Source of the DNA: Cichorium intybus
Lineage: Eukaryota > Streptophyta > Magnoliopsida > Asterales > Asteraceae
Direction of reading: 5' to 3'
DNA length: 64,000 bases
NCBI GenBank assembly: GCA_023525715.1
Contig: CM042016.1
Location: 67,022,882-67,086,881, forward strand
Below the pieces are notes generated by a model, which saw nothing but the letters and a program-made list of their open reading frames with translations, did no database searches and was not told the DNA's origin. Position numbers and translations under genes: made by a program. Positions 12,431 through 25,310 of this stretch are shown piece by piece; position 1 is the stretch's first letter; every line of letters starts with the position of its first letter.

Positions 12431-12443
12431 GGCTCTGATACCA
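12431..12443 (-). promoter_or_regulatory. Copia A primer-binding site (tRNA-iMet)
   Basis: GGCTCTGATACCA on the plus strand, i.e. TGGTATCAGAGCC on the element strand, one base inside the 5' LTR end. Confidence 0.92.
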
Positions 12444-12444
12444 C

Positions 12445-13180
12445 TGAAAGTTTTCTGCAAACCATGAACTAAAAACCTATGTTCACATGCAACCTATGAG
12501 GATCTATGTTTTCTACTATTGAACATATAACGAGCTTCCTAAAGGCCAACAATAAAGAACTTAAAGATTAAAACAGAAAACCAACCTTAAGTTTCTTGGA
12601 AGCTGAGCAGCAAAAATATCCTGCCTCAAATGAAAGTCACACCCAAGCTAGGAGGATTGTGGATCTTGAAATTATCAGAGAGAGAGGAGAGAATTCGCAA
12701 CAAATTATGAGGTCCAGGGGTCCCTATTTATAGGCAACCAAATGACCCTTAGAGATAAACCTCGTTTGACTTTCAAACAGAGATAAACCCTATCTCTAAG
12801 CCATTTTCCGGATTACTGGTACGCGCGCCGCGGCTCGTACCTGGGCGCACCACGCGTGTCATTTCAACTTTCGAGTTGGAACAACTTTAGCCCCTGTCCT
12901 CTTAATTAATCCAATTAATGCCACATAATTAATCCAATTAATACTTGATTAATTATTAATCAATTACTATAGTTTCTAATTAATATATAAACACATTAAT
13001 GTATTAACAAACTATTCTTTTTTATTTCTATCGATTTATTAATCACATAATAAATCGATCTTTATCTCTACTGAACTTTCTACCAAACCTCCAGTTATGA
13101 GGGCAACCCAAATTGACTATGCTACTATTAATTAGGTAAATACTTAATTATTAGTCATGGCTTAGACACCTAATCCAACA
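12445..13180 (-). repeat. Copia A 5' LTR
   Basis: 736 bp. On the minus strand it starts TGTTGGATTAGGTG and ends AAAACTTTCA. A TATA-like TATAAATAGGGA lies at about 12735-12723. It is related to the 781 bp LTRs of element B but clearly diverged in the middle. Confidence 0.9.
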
Positions 13181-13185
13181 GAAAT

Positions 13186-13632
13186 AAGGCAGGTTTGATC
13201 GGTGATAATCAAGGAAACAATCCAATCAAATCAGGAATCAAAACTCCTCCTTAATCCCACCCATATGGGACGAAATCTTCTGGATACTCCATCCAGATTT
13301 CGTCCCCCCTCTCTAAGGGTCTAGAACATTCCATTGTTCAACTTTTGAATAATTACATTTTATCCCCTGCACTTTAATTAATTGCCAAGTTAATTCTAAA
13401 TCAATTCCAATTAATTACAGATCAATTATAATTAATTCTAAATGAATTATAATTAATACCAAACTAGTTTCCAATTAATTTATCATCCCATGATAAATTA
13501 ATAAACTAATTTTCTCTTTCTTTCTTTAATTAACCATATTACCATTTGACTATTGGGGGCAACCCAAAAAGGACCCTGCTATTAATGGAAAGTCATTACC
13601 AATTTGTTATGACCTTGGACATTATTCCAACA
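13186..13632 (-). repeat. Partial LTR of a related Copia element
   Basis: The minus strand starts at 13632 with TGTTGGAATAATGTCC, and the GGGTTGCCCCCAATAG segment parallels the GGTTGCCCTCAT segment of the A/B LTRs. AT-rich ATTAATT blocks follow. No polypurine tract or coding region of its own is present. It appears cut by insertion of Copia A at 13185 and abuts a gypsy pol relic at 13633. It could be a truncated solo LTR. Confidence 0.6.
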
Positions 13633-15790
13633 ATCACATCATTTAACTTACCATGAAATTTATTCAAGTAGCAAACATAAAAGGTTTGATGAATACCTTG
13701 AAGCTCCAGTGGTAATTCTAATTTGAAAGCTTGAATCCCCATCATCTTCAAAATCTTGAAAGGTCTAATGTATCTGTCTTTCCGAATCTCATCACCCCTT
13801 TCCACGGTGACACTTTAAACATCACCAAATCTCCAACTTCCATGGCATAAGGTCTCTTTTTCAAGTTCGAGTAACTTCTTTGTTTATCTTGAACCGTCTT
13901 TATGTTTTCTTGAATTACCTTGATCTTTTCATTGGTGACTCTAACCAATTTCGGCCCTGTAAGCTTGAGCCCTCTGGTTTCCAACCAACATGTTGGAGTT
14001 CTACACTTTCTACCATATAAGGCTTCAAAATGAGGCATTCTATTGCTAGTATGGTAGCTATTGTTGTTGGAGAACTCCACTAATGGTAAATGTTTTTCCC
14101 ATTTCCCGCTAAAATCGATTACACAAGCTCTCAACATATTCTCAAATGTTTGAATGGTTTTTTCACTTTCATGATCCATTTGAGGATGATATGTCATGCT
14201 CAAGTTGACTTGTGTCCCCATCTATTATTACAATGACTTCCAAAATCTTGAAGTAAATCTTTCATCTCGATCGGACACTATTGCGGATAGTACTCCATGT
14301 AACTTAACCGCTTTATAAACATACAACTTTGCCAATGTCTCAAGTGGCGTATATTATTTGATTGCAAGAAAATGAGCACTTTTTATCAACCGATCCACAA
14401 TGATCCAAAAAGCATCACGCCCCTGTTCGTCATCGATAATCCTACTGCAAATTCCATGGTAATATCGTCCCATTTTCCATTCGGTATTTGCAATGATTGT
14501 GCGCTTTCATATGGTACTTGATGTTTGGATTTCACTTATGCACAAGTTGCACATTTGAATATGTAATTTGCCATTCTCTTTCTCATTCTGAGGCACCAAT
14601 AGTATTTCTTTAAATCGAGATACGTCTTAGTACTCTCGAGGTGAATGAAATACTTAGACTTGTGGGAATCTTCCAACACCAATTTGCGGTGACCTCCATA
14701 CATTGGGATCCAAATTCGTCCCATAAAGGTTTTCAACCATCAGAGATCATCTCCGAACTTACACTTTCTCCCAAGTTTTTTGCTCCTAACATTTTCCTCT
14801 TTCAAAGCTTCCATGTCGGGATATTTAATTTGTTGGATTAGATTTGACACTACTTATATTCTCATAGACCTCCCTTTGATGGTGTTTTCATGATTTTCCG
14901 ACTCAATGCATCATCGACAACATTCACCTTCCCTTCGTGGTATATGATTTCTAATCTCTTATGAGCTCTAATCATCTTCTTTGTCTCATATTCAATTCTT
15001 TTTGGGTAAAAACATATTGAATGCTCTTGTGATCGGTGTACAACTTTCACTTTGTATTGTACAAATAATGCCTCCAAATTTTAAGAGCAAAGACTATAGT
15101 GCCAATTTCAAATCATGAGTCGTATAACGGGTCTCCGCATCTTTCAATTGCCTTGACGCATACGTGATGACTCTACCTTGTTGCATAAGCACTCAATCGA
15201 GGCCTTTGCTAGACGCATCACTATATACCATAAAATCGTCCATTTCTTCAAGTAGAGAGAGAACATGAGCTCCACAAAACTTGCGTTTCAATAGGAAGAA
15301 GGCTTCCTCTTGTTTATTGTCCCACACAAACTTTATATCTTTTCTTATAACGACACAACTATACGAGAAACGTTTTTGATGAATCACTGATAGTACCCAA
15401 CCAACCCAATGTAACTTCTTACTTCGGTCAGAGTCTTTAAGGGTTCCTATTTCATCATGACTTCTAATTTTATTAGGTCCACCTTTATTCCCTCACAAGC
15501 CACAATATGCCCAAAGAATTATACCTCTTGAAGCCAAAATTCACACCTGGAGAACTAGAGCTTTTCTTTCTTCAAGACTTGCAACACTTCCCACAAATGG
15601 AGCTCGTGATCTTCCTCGTTTTTCGAATAAACAAGAATGTCATCAATTTCACCCTCTTTTACCCCGACTTGATGATATCCTGATCGTAAATCAACTTTTT
15701 AAAAGAAAGTCAGTCCCTTGTCCATTCTAGATATGACATCTAGATTCCTAGAATTTGTTTGTTTCCGTCCACGAAAACCGTTAAGAAGAT
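13633..15790 (-). pseudogene. Gypsy pol relic (RT, RNase H, integrase)
   Basis: Reading down the minus strand: reverse-transcriptase remnants around 15790-15390; RNase H region 15387-14862 (DFMVYSDASSKGLD, and CFYPKRIEYETKKM with DDALSRK); an integrase zinc region 14736-14536 (LDLKKYYWCLRMRKRMANYI, CATCA); and the integrase core C-terminal half 14221-13748 (YHPQMDHESEKTIQTFENML, FEALYGRKCRTPTCW), then a tail to 13633 (IRPFKILKMMGIQAFKLELP). The canonical YHPQTDGQSER is damaged. Frames change repeatedly and stops are frequent, so it is an old non-functional copy. LTRs are not identified. Confidence 0.8.
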
Positions 15791-15964
15791 GTTGCCTAAG
15801 TTACCTTTAAGTTGTCACTGACTATGAAGATCAGTTGTCACATGTAGTTTAGAAACATCAGAATCAACAAATTATTCGACCATAAACCATAACAATATTA
15901 ATGAACTTGAAACTGCAAGAAAACTAATGTTGTATAAAAATTGAACCTTACCACACAACTCAGG

Positions 15965-16075
15965 ACTCAAACTCAAACTCAAACTCAAACTCAAACTCAA
16001 ACTCAAACTCAAACTCAAACTCAAACTCAAACTCAAACTCAAACTCAAACTCAAACTCAAACTCAAACTCAAACT
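15965..16075 (+). repeat. CTCAAA hexanucleotide tandem array
   Basis: About 18.5 near-perfect copies of ACTCAA over 111 bp. The Ser-Leu repeat frame on the minus strand (15872-16129) is only this array translated and is not a gene. Confidence 0.97.
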
Positions 16076-16139
16076 GGTCAGGTTCATCTTCCTTGATATG
16101 AGTGATTGTTCCAAAATTAGGGTTTTCATGATTGTAACG

Positions 16140-16473
16140 CTAGAGAGGCGGCTGAATAACTTTCTTCGCGGATTCAGTTGGATATACCCATTTTAGTTAT
16201 AGATATACCATTAGCGGCGACGCCATCTCCGGTGACATGTCATCACCGGAAACTGATTCAACCATTAGCAGCAACATCTTTACCGGCGATGTCTGCCTTC
16301 AGCGGCGACGGGTATTACCGGCGACGTATTAGAGGCGATTTTTAAGCATTAGCGACAAACTATTTGCGGCGACGCATTAGCGGCGATTTGTCGCCGGTAA
16401 AGGTATTAGCGACGACAATTGCGGTCTTTAGCGGCGACAGTTGTCGCCGGTAATAACCCCTAACCTTGTAGTG
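16140..16473 (-). mobile_element. CACTA (En/Spm) transposon end
   Basis: The right boundary ends CCTTGTAGTG at 16473, i.e. CACTACAAGG on the minus strand, the hallmark terminus of plant CACTA elements. Inside are many copies of GGCGAC/GTCGCC in both orientations (for example TTAGCGGCGACAGTTGTCGCCGG ending near 16450), the usual subterminal transposase-binding repeats. No second CACTA terminus or transposase is seen towards 16140, so this is a terminal fragment or a deletion derivative. The left limit is uncertain. Confidence 0.75.
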
Positions 16474-16990
16474 TAACCAACAGATATGTAGGAAGAAAAT
16501 GGGACTTCAAAATACCATTTCAAGACACTTGCTCAAATATGTGTCGAGAATGCTGTAACGACCAATTTGAAGCCCAATCTATGTCAGAAAAAATATATTT
16601 GAAATGCACTTTTAAATAAGAATAAAAAATTTTAGATTACCGACTCACATTGTCATATGCCGCCAAAACCCGGGCTCTCCGATACAGTTTCGGTATAGTC
16701 CAAACACATTATTCCGGAATCAATGGTCATTTCAGTAAATAAAATGACGGGTCAAAACAATCATTGTACAATATAATAAGTATTTTTGTGAATATCTCAA
16801 TATTAAAAGCACCCAAACAGGGGGAGGGGGATGTCATAACTCATATGTGTGGGGCTTCCTGCGTTTCAAGTAAGAAAGAAGGAAAAAGAAAACAAAAACG
16901 TTTAGACAAAAAAGTTATTAAATCATAATCTCAAAAGATCGCTCTAGAAGTCTGAAGAAGAAGAAGAGGAATCACCGAATCAGGATCAAG
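16474..16990 (+). other. Annexin upstream region
   Basis: The 517 bp between the CACTA end and the annexin ATG. It must contain the gene's promoter and 5' leader unless transcription starts within the transposon end. A purine-rich AAGAAAGAAGGAAAAAGAAAAC stretch near 16872 and AGAAGAAGAAGAGGAATC just before the ATG look like 5' UTR. I see no clear TATA box. Confidence 0.5.
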
Positions 16991-19900
16991 ATGGGTACAC
17001 TGATAGTTCCAGCGGCGTTAACTTCACCTCGTGATGATGCCATGCAATTGTACAAGGCTTTCAAGGGTATGCGTAATAATTCTATGTATCCGTATAATTT
17101 TTCTCATTGTTTTCTTGATTTTCTCACATCTGTCGACACTACGATTCAGGTTTTCCTACATTTTTATGCCTTCACGATTCTACTTGATAGGGATTTTATA
17201 AATGTAGAATTAGCACTCGGATCTTCGATTTTATGGGTCGTTTATGAGGGTGATATACATTTAAGCATTTCAAAATTTTGCAATATATCTAAACTAGGAG
17301 GCTTAATTGCTAACATATTCCCATACCATTTCATCTTTCCCCCCAAAATAACATACGCTTCATTTTGCGTCTGAGATTGCCTCAAAACTAGTCTAGGTGG
17401 CACTGGCAATGATGGATCTAGGCCATGATACGACGACGTCTTTCGTCCAGTTTTTGTGTTTCACGTATTCAATATTTTTATGGAAAATTAAATTTTCCCT
17501 CTTCCAAATCAACTAAAACCGGATGACATTGGTCTACTTCAACACTATGTATTTCTATATATTTTATACCTTTCCATGTTAGCAAAACAGAGAGATGGTG
17601 TTCAAAGTCATCTTTAGCTTTTATAGTGCAGTAGATCCTGTGGATTGCAGTCAATATTACAATGACTTGTGTATTGGTTTGTGAATTGTGAGCATATAAA
17701 GAAGCATTGAAATGGACGGAATTGAGCATTCCTAAAGGACGGTGGAAGGAATGCAATTACATTCTTTCTTTTCTATTAAAAGACCAAAATACCCTCATTT
17801 TAGATATTGGATTTTTTTAATATAATTATATATACTTACAATAAACAAAAAAGATTTGAATATAAATAACAATTTACATTCTTATATTCACCAACTAAAC
17901 GTCTGAGATTATGATTCCTTCATTTTTCAATTCCTTTGATGGATTCCAGTTTTGTTCAAAAATATTCTATGAACTAAATACCCATTTGAATTGAAAATTT
18001 TAAATTGCGTAATAGGGAGGGAGCTTAATGTTTTTTAACTGTTTTTCATGATATAATTTAAATTTCTAAGAAAAATGATGTGAGTTTGTGAACCAAATAT
18101 TTTGAAGATGCAAATTCAATTGTAATAATTATGAAAATTCAAAGATTAGTGTAATGGCATGAATGAATAAGTATGTGGACGTTTATATGATGCATTATCA
18201 TATTTATGCAGAAGGAGTGATAGGAATAAAAATATTATTGCGGTATGTATTATCCAGGTTGGGGATGTGATACAATAACTCTTATCGGTATCCTTGCCCA
18301 TCGTGATGCATCACAGCGCGCTCTGATTGAACAGGAATATAAAACTATGTACTCTGAAGACTTGACCAAACGCCTGTCTTCAGAGCTCAGTGGCGATATT
18401 AAGGTACAATTATCTTCTCATAATATAGCTGAAAGTAAGATGCTATAGTAAACAAATAAAAAAAGTACAGTGCTGTGTTTTGAATGGTTTCAGAAAGCAA
18501 TCTTACTTTGGATGCCTGATCCAGCACGAAGGGATGCAATGATACTACGAGAAGCTTTTAGTAGCAGCATTGATCTTAAAGCAGCCACAGAAGTTATATG
18601 TTCCCGGACTCCCTCACAATTATATCAACTTAAACAACTTTACTTTTCACTTTTCCAAGTTTACCTTGAGCATGACATTCAAGCCCAAACCTCTGGCGAT
18701 CATGAAAAGGTACTTTTCGTTTTACTATTTAAAAAGGAGGATCGGCAATAATTACTAAACATGCTAAAAGCAATAAATACCAATGTACATCCATTATTTT
18801 GTTTGGAGTAACTTAGTTTTTCATCCTTGTCGTATAGTGTAATTTTTATCTGGTCCAAATATGAATATTTTGGCTTTGTGGGTCCAAGCGGTATAAATTT
18901 TCACCTTTTTGGTCCTTAGCTCATGAGATCTAACAATCTAGCTTTTAAGTTTTGTGAAATCGACCATTTTCCCTTTATTTTTTACTAATTGTTATTACTT
19001 TGTTATTGTTACCCAAAACACAAACCGAAAAATATACCCAATTATATAGCATTGTACTTCCAAATTTTCTCTTATTAGGACATAAAAGCTTTGAACTCTA
19101 CACAGTTATAACTACGAAGAATGCTTTGTACTTGGATCACATTGCTGTAACTATGTAGATTTTTTTAAAGTACAATGAGACAATGATGTAATAGGACCAA
19201 ACTAAAGATGGATTGTATGATAAAAAATACATGAAAGTGTCGAAGTAAATTGCTATTTCTAGGATTTAACCCTTAACTTTTGAACTATGCCAATAGTTGG
19301 GATCCTGTTAGTTATTCCTTTCACACACCTAACAATTTTGCATTGGGCTAAATGCAAGAAATAGTAATGTACTTTCATTTATTTATGTACTATAACATCC
19401 TTCTTTCATTTATTTCTATTACAACATTGTACTATCAAATTTCTCATCAATGCATTGCACTTTGAAAAACCTGCCTGATCATAGCATTGCACATTCGTTT
19501 TATTCTTGTAGGGACATTCTGATTTAGAAAATGGTTTAGGTTGAAATTTACCCTCCAACTGTTCTTCATGTATTCATCCGGTCACTAAACTCCTTTTTAT
19601 GCCTGGTCAATTGAATATCTATTGCCATCAATTTTTACCCTCCAACTATTCGGCATGTACTCAATTAGTCACTCCGGATTAGCTTTTAAATTTCCACTAA
19701 TTACATCCGTGTAATTGGTAATAGGTTATTACGAGTCGAGTCACAAGCTTTCAAACGAATTTTGAGTGTACGACTCACTCCTAACTAGCGAATTTGTAAC
19801 ATATTAGTTAAAATGTGCTTAAATAGTCAACTTATGACATTCATGTTTAAACATGATACTATATATAATTTTGTGTACAAAATTTTTTAGTGTGATGACT

Positions 19901-22900
19901 CTTACGAGTCGAGTCAGGAGTTGATAACTATGGTAATAGCTAATTTGGCTAGTTTTTGCATGTTGGCTTTATTAGCTAATAATACTTGCTAATCATTTCA
20001 TATATGCTAACAATTAAATTATATATTTCTTAATTCTTAACAGTAAATTATTTATTTGTGTAATATCGATTGTTAACTAATAGTACTTAATAGTTGTTTA
20101 GTTTATGTTAGAAAGGGAATTTTAAGTGTTACATGTAGACTAATGATGTGCACCAGAAACATGGCAAAAAATAGCCAAATCTGCTATGACCAATGAGAAG
20201 GATGCAAATGATACAAAATTTGATAGTGACCTTACAAGTACAAAAAAAAAAGTTTAGTGACTAAACGAGCACGTGAAGGATAGCTAGAGGATAAATTTCA
20301 ACCTAAATCCAAAATATCTACGTAGTTATAGCAATGCAAATCGCTTTGTATTTGGATGACATAGCTATAAATGGGAAGATTTCAAAGTAAAAAGCTGTAA
20401 TAGGACGATATGGAAGTAAGATGCTGAAACAATGAAATATATAAAAGTACATTGCTTTTTGTTCAATTTAACCTTTAAGTGCTATTTAGAAAATTTTAGT
20501 TCCATTTTTGACGTATTTTCAAAGCCTATACAATTTTGCATTTGGATAAATGCAAGAAATAGCAATGTACTATCATTTATTTTTATGTAATAGCATCATA
20601 ATTTTATTTATTTCCGTTGTAGTTTTGTACTTTAATTTTTTTTCATTAAGACATTGTATTTTGAAAAATCTAACCAATTACAGCACTTATGAAGACATCG
20701 TGCCTTGAAGAATTAACCCAATTACAACAATGAGAATTGCTTTGTATTTGGATGACATTCCTATATAATTAGGTGGATTTTATAAAGTATAGTGATGTAA
20801 TAATATATCAAAATAAATGTAGAATGTTATGATGAACAAATATATGGAACAACGTTGCTATTACTTGATTAACTCTTAACTGGTTTTTACAAAATTTTAA
20901 ATCCCGTTTTTGACCTGCCCCAGTTTTTGGGATCATGTTAGGATCACGTTGCTTACATGAGTACACCTTTCACAGGCTTATTAGAAATTGTTGCATTGGG
21001 CTAATGCAAGCGATAGTAACGTTCTTTCATTTATTTATTTTATTATAGCAAAGTACTTTAGTTTCTTTCTATTATAACTTTACTTTCATTAAGGCAGTAA
21101 CCAGAAAAATCTTCCCAATTATAGCATTATAGTTTTTTTTTCTTATTAAGGCATTATACTTGGAAAAATGTACGGAACCATAGCAGTTTTGTATTGGGGT
21201 GACATTGCTATAATTGGGTAAATTTTGTATGGTAAAATGTCGTTATAGGAAGAAATGAAAGTATGAAGTTGTAATAGGAAGAAATGAATGGAAGTAGGTT
21301 GCTATTTGTTGCATGTAACCCATTTTGGATATGAGGGTAAAACGCATGATTATAAAGTGATTAAGTTTGCGTTTGCAGTTGCTTATTGCATATATAAGTA
21401 TACCTCGAAGTGAAGGGCCAGAAGTTGATAGGAAAGTGGTGGAGAAAGATGCTAAAGCACTGTATAAAGCCGGGGAAAAGAGGTTGGGAACTGATGAGAG
21501 GACTTTTAGAAGCATATTCAGTGAAAGAAGCCGACCACACATGGCAGCAGTCAGTTCTGCATATAAAGATATGTATGGGAACTCACTCAAGAAGGTATTT
21601 ATTTGTTTATTACAGCATCCTACTTCAATATCAATAGCCCATGATGTTATTGCAGGTTATTAAAAAAGAAACGTCTGGAAACTTTGAGTATGCTCTTGTC
21701 ACAATTTTGCAATCGGCTGAGAATCCCGGGAAGTACTTTGCCAAGGTATTATTATGAACACATAAAAACTTTAGAATATGTACGTTGTTTCCTTTCCACC
21801 GATAGACCTGCTACACGTTGGTCCAAACATGATGTTTAACAAATATTTCAGAAAACGACGTATGGTTGAAGAAACGAATAGGTAAATTTGTAAATGTATA
21901 GGATTTAATAGCAAAGCCTTACTTACCTGACTTTCTCTATCAAGTCTTTCTCTTTTGCGTGCATTAAGTAAAAATCACCGGTTTATGAGATTAATTTGTT
22001 TCATCAAGTCCATTAAATGAACTAGAATTGAATTCTTGGGATCGGTGGGAGCGCCTTGGTGTACCTTTGTGACTTGTAAATATGAAAATGCAGCGAAAAA
22101 TAGACAAATTGAATGCAAATTTTCTTTCTGGGGGGAAAGTTTATTTAATATATTAATTACAAAAAACTAGAACGGGTGACTGTAGTTACTAGCCCATCCT
22201 AGGCTTCATCACTATGCACGGCCATGACCTTTCATTCTTTGTTAAGTATGACAAGACATGGCATATGTGTTTTCTCTCATTCATTGGACCATGACCAGAA
22301 ATGTGGGACAAAGACCCACTCTCAATATTTAATTTTTGCCGGTTATCCTCATCATGGAAGATAATTGTATAAAACTTGTCTAGTATGGTCTTGTCCTGTA
22401 TAGTCCCTCCTCTGGCTAAGTAACAAACACAACTTTAGGCTACATTGTGGTGCATTCTTGTAGTTTATAAAATATTGTGATTCCATTGTTTTAGTAAATG
22501 ATAATATGTAAAAATTATACTTGTATTCTTGGATTTGTTTTAGTTATAGTTATCTAAGTTTCCAAATAAACGATGAATGTTGGTTATTATGTTTATAGTT
22601 TAAGTAGGGGTGTGCTAAAAAAACCCTCCAATGTAAGACGTATGTGTGTGGGGGTAACACCCACACACACAAAAAGGGTTTATTTAACTATTTAAGATTA
22701 CCGTTTAAGTAAAAGGGTAAAAGGTTGATATATGATTGGAAACCACAGGTGCTGCGAAAAGCAATGAAAGGGTTGGGAACCGATGAAAAGACACTGACGA
22801 GAATAATTGTGACTCGGACAGAGATGGATATGCAGTACATAAAAGCAGAGTACAAAAAGAAGTACGCCAAGACTTTGACCGATGCTGTTCACTCTGAGAC

Positions 22901-22952
22901 GTCTGGCAATTTCAGAACCTTTCTTCTTACACTCTTGGGTCCTAACTCATAA
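16991..22952 (+). CDS. ANN5-like: Annexin, D5-like (six exons, intact)
   Basis: Calcium-dependent phospholipid-binding protein of cytosol and membranes. Exons: 16991-17066, 18258-18403, 18494-18709, 21379-21594, 21656-21745 and 22749-22952, all with GT-AG introns. They sum to 948 nt, 315 codons plus stop, the usual plant annexin length of about 316. The start reads MGTLIVPAALTSPRDDAMQLYKAFKG. Four annexin repeats are recognisable. Repeat I has GWGCDT at residues 26-31. Repeat III has RLGTDE at 181-186. Repeat IV has KGLGTDE at 255-261 with Glu298 about 40 residues on, as in type II calcium sites. Repeat II lacks the GxGT loop, as in most plant annexins. No stop or frameshift is present. Closest recalled relative is Arabidopsis annexin 5 (pollen and stress associated); the paralogue assignment is inference. 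Introns 1, 3 and 5 are long (1191, 2669, 1003 bp) and carry insertions. Confidence 0.93.
17067..18257 (+). other. Annexin intron 1
   Basis: Phase-1 intron splitting the Gly26 codon (G|GTATGC ... TATCCAG|GT). AT-rich, with no recognisable gene or transposon ends. The open frame through the exon 1 donor to 17374 is read-through only. Confidence 0.85.
19010..19273. mobile_element. Foldback MITE unit A (annexin intron 3)
   Basis: The right arm ends AAATTGCTATTTCTAGGATTTAACCC near 19273, inverse-complementary to the left arms of the neighbouring units. The left arm is only partly preserved (AGCATTGTACTTCCAAATTT near 19048). Non-coding. Confidence 0.5.
19344..20475. mobile_element. Foldback MITE unit B, interrupted
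   Basis: The left arm starts TGGGCTAAATGCAAGAAATAG at 19344. The right arm (GTACATTGCTTTTTGTTCAATTTAACC) ends near 20475, its reverse complement with mismatches. A different inverted-repeat element, 19533-20309, separates the arms. Confidence 0.6.
19533..20309. mobile_element. TIR element nested in foldback unit B
   Basis: The left end GGTTTAGGTTGAAATTTACC (19534) pairs with the right end (reverse complement GGATTTAGGTTGAAATTTATCC, ending 20309). Pairing continues about 55 bp, including a GGTCACTAAACT/AGTGACTAAACG part. The left end is partly duplicated near 19627 (TTTTTACCCTCCAACTATTCGG). About 777 bp, with no transposase. Superfamily undetermined. Confidence 0.6.
20542..20877. mobile_element. 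Foldback MITE unit C (annexin intron 3)
   Basis: Left arm TTGGATAAATGCAAGAAATAGCAATGTAC; right arm ...AACGTTGCTATTACTTGATTAACTC. Internal segments (TTTCATTAAGACATTGTATTTTG, TTGCTTTGTATTTGGATGACATT) match units B and D. About 336 bp, non-coding. Confidence 0.6.
20997..21322. mobile_element. Foldback MITE unit D (annexin intron 3)
   Basis: Left arm GGGCTAATGCAAGCGATAGTAAC; right arm GTTGCTATTTGTTGCATGTAACCC near 21300-21322. It ends only about 56 bp before exon 4 at 21379. Same family as units A-C. Confidence 0.6.
21746..22748 (+). other. Annexin intron 5
   Basis: 1003 bp, AT-rich. Near 22645-22672 it holds a hairpin with arms GTGTGTGGG and CCCACACAC around a short loop. No gene is recognised. 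Confidence 0.8.
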
Positions 22953-24589
<1,637 letters not shown>

Positions 24590-25235
24590 TATGTCAATTC
24601 TTTTTAAGAACTCCAAATGTACGTTCGAACTCTTTCCGTGCTGATTCGTGATCTTTTGTGAATGTTACTTGTTTCTCGTCAATCGGACATTGGTATACCT
24701 TGACAAATGTAAAATAATTAGGATATATTTTGTCCGTAAGGTGATAAGCACGTCGATACTCTGCTTCGTTCACTAAAAATGGAACGTCGGACGTCTTGCC
24801 TTGTAGAATATCGTTAAATAAGTGTGACGAATCTAGAACATACAGGTCGTTGTTGGACCTTGAAACTCCAAAATATGCATGTCAAATCCATATATCATGT
24901 GAGGCTACGACTTCAAGTATTAGTGACGGTTTTCCATGATCACCACATGTGTATTATTACCCTTTCCACTTTGGAAAATTTTCTCAATATCAATGCGTAC
25001 AATCGATGATTCCAAGTATACCCGGTAAACCGTGTTTTGATTGATGTGCCGTAGACAAATCTTCAACATCACTACGTATGGGTTTCCGCAAATATATATC
25101 ACCATAAAGCTCGATAATATACTCACAAAAATTTATACATACTTACACATGTAGTTCTTGCAGACATCTTCAAGTAATCGTCAACTGCATCGACTGTCAC
25201 TCTAAAGCCATAAGATGAAATGCAACAACACATTT
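24590..25235 (-). pseudogene. PIF/Harbinger transposase relic
   Basis: Too broken to appear as one ORF, but the minus-strand translation carries the family signature. VDDYLKMSARTT lies near 25190-25150, then EYIIELYGDIYLRKPIRSDV near 25130-25070. HGLPGILGIIDCTH follows near 25030-24990, with the first catalytic Asp of the DDE_4 nuclease in IDC. Remnants of the SNND region, FNDILQGK-like and YHLTDKIYP-like segments follow down to about 24700, and a C-terminal RKEFER-like segment near 24640. Stops and frameshifts are frequent. HARBI1-type transposases normally run about 350-450 residues; about half is visible. Its upstream part is displaced or lost beyond the MITE at 25311-25590. Confidence 0.65.
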
Positions 25236-25310
25236 TTGTAATGTCGTGAAACCCCTTTTACCTCGATGATCGTATCTCAATTGGAAAAACTCGTATCTAT
25301 CTTCCAAGAT

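Larger units (their letters stand above)
892..13180 (-). mobile_element. Copia retrotransposon A, degenerate and interrupted
   Basis: Minus-strand Ty1/copia element. In element order: 5' LTR 12445-13180, primer-binding site 12431-12443, leader 12430 down to 6180 (split by a gypsy element at 7293-12192), gag-pol pseudogene 6179-2153, 3' untranslated stretch, polypurine tract 1306-1316 and a truncated 3' LTR 892-1305. It belongs to the same family as element B at 52287-60067, with near-identical polyprotein, polypurine tract and leader. The 3' LTR lacks about 320 bp of its distal end, so the 3' target duplication is lost. The possible 5' duplication is GAAAT at 13181-13185. The many stops and frameshifts make it older than B. 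Confidence 0.9.

Noticed and set aside
15872..16129. Minus-strand ORF with a Ser-Leu repeat
   Set aside because: Translation of the CTCAAA array with short random flanks.
16991..17374. 127-codon ORF starting at the annexin ATG
   Set aside because: Only the first 76 nt are exon 1; the rest is read-through into intron 1 after a good GT donor, and exon 2 at 18258 restores the annexin sequence.
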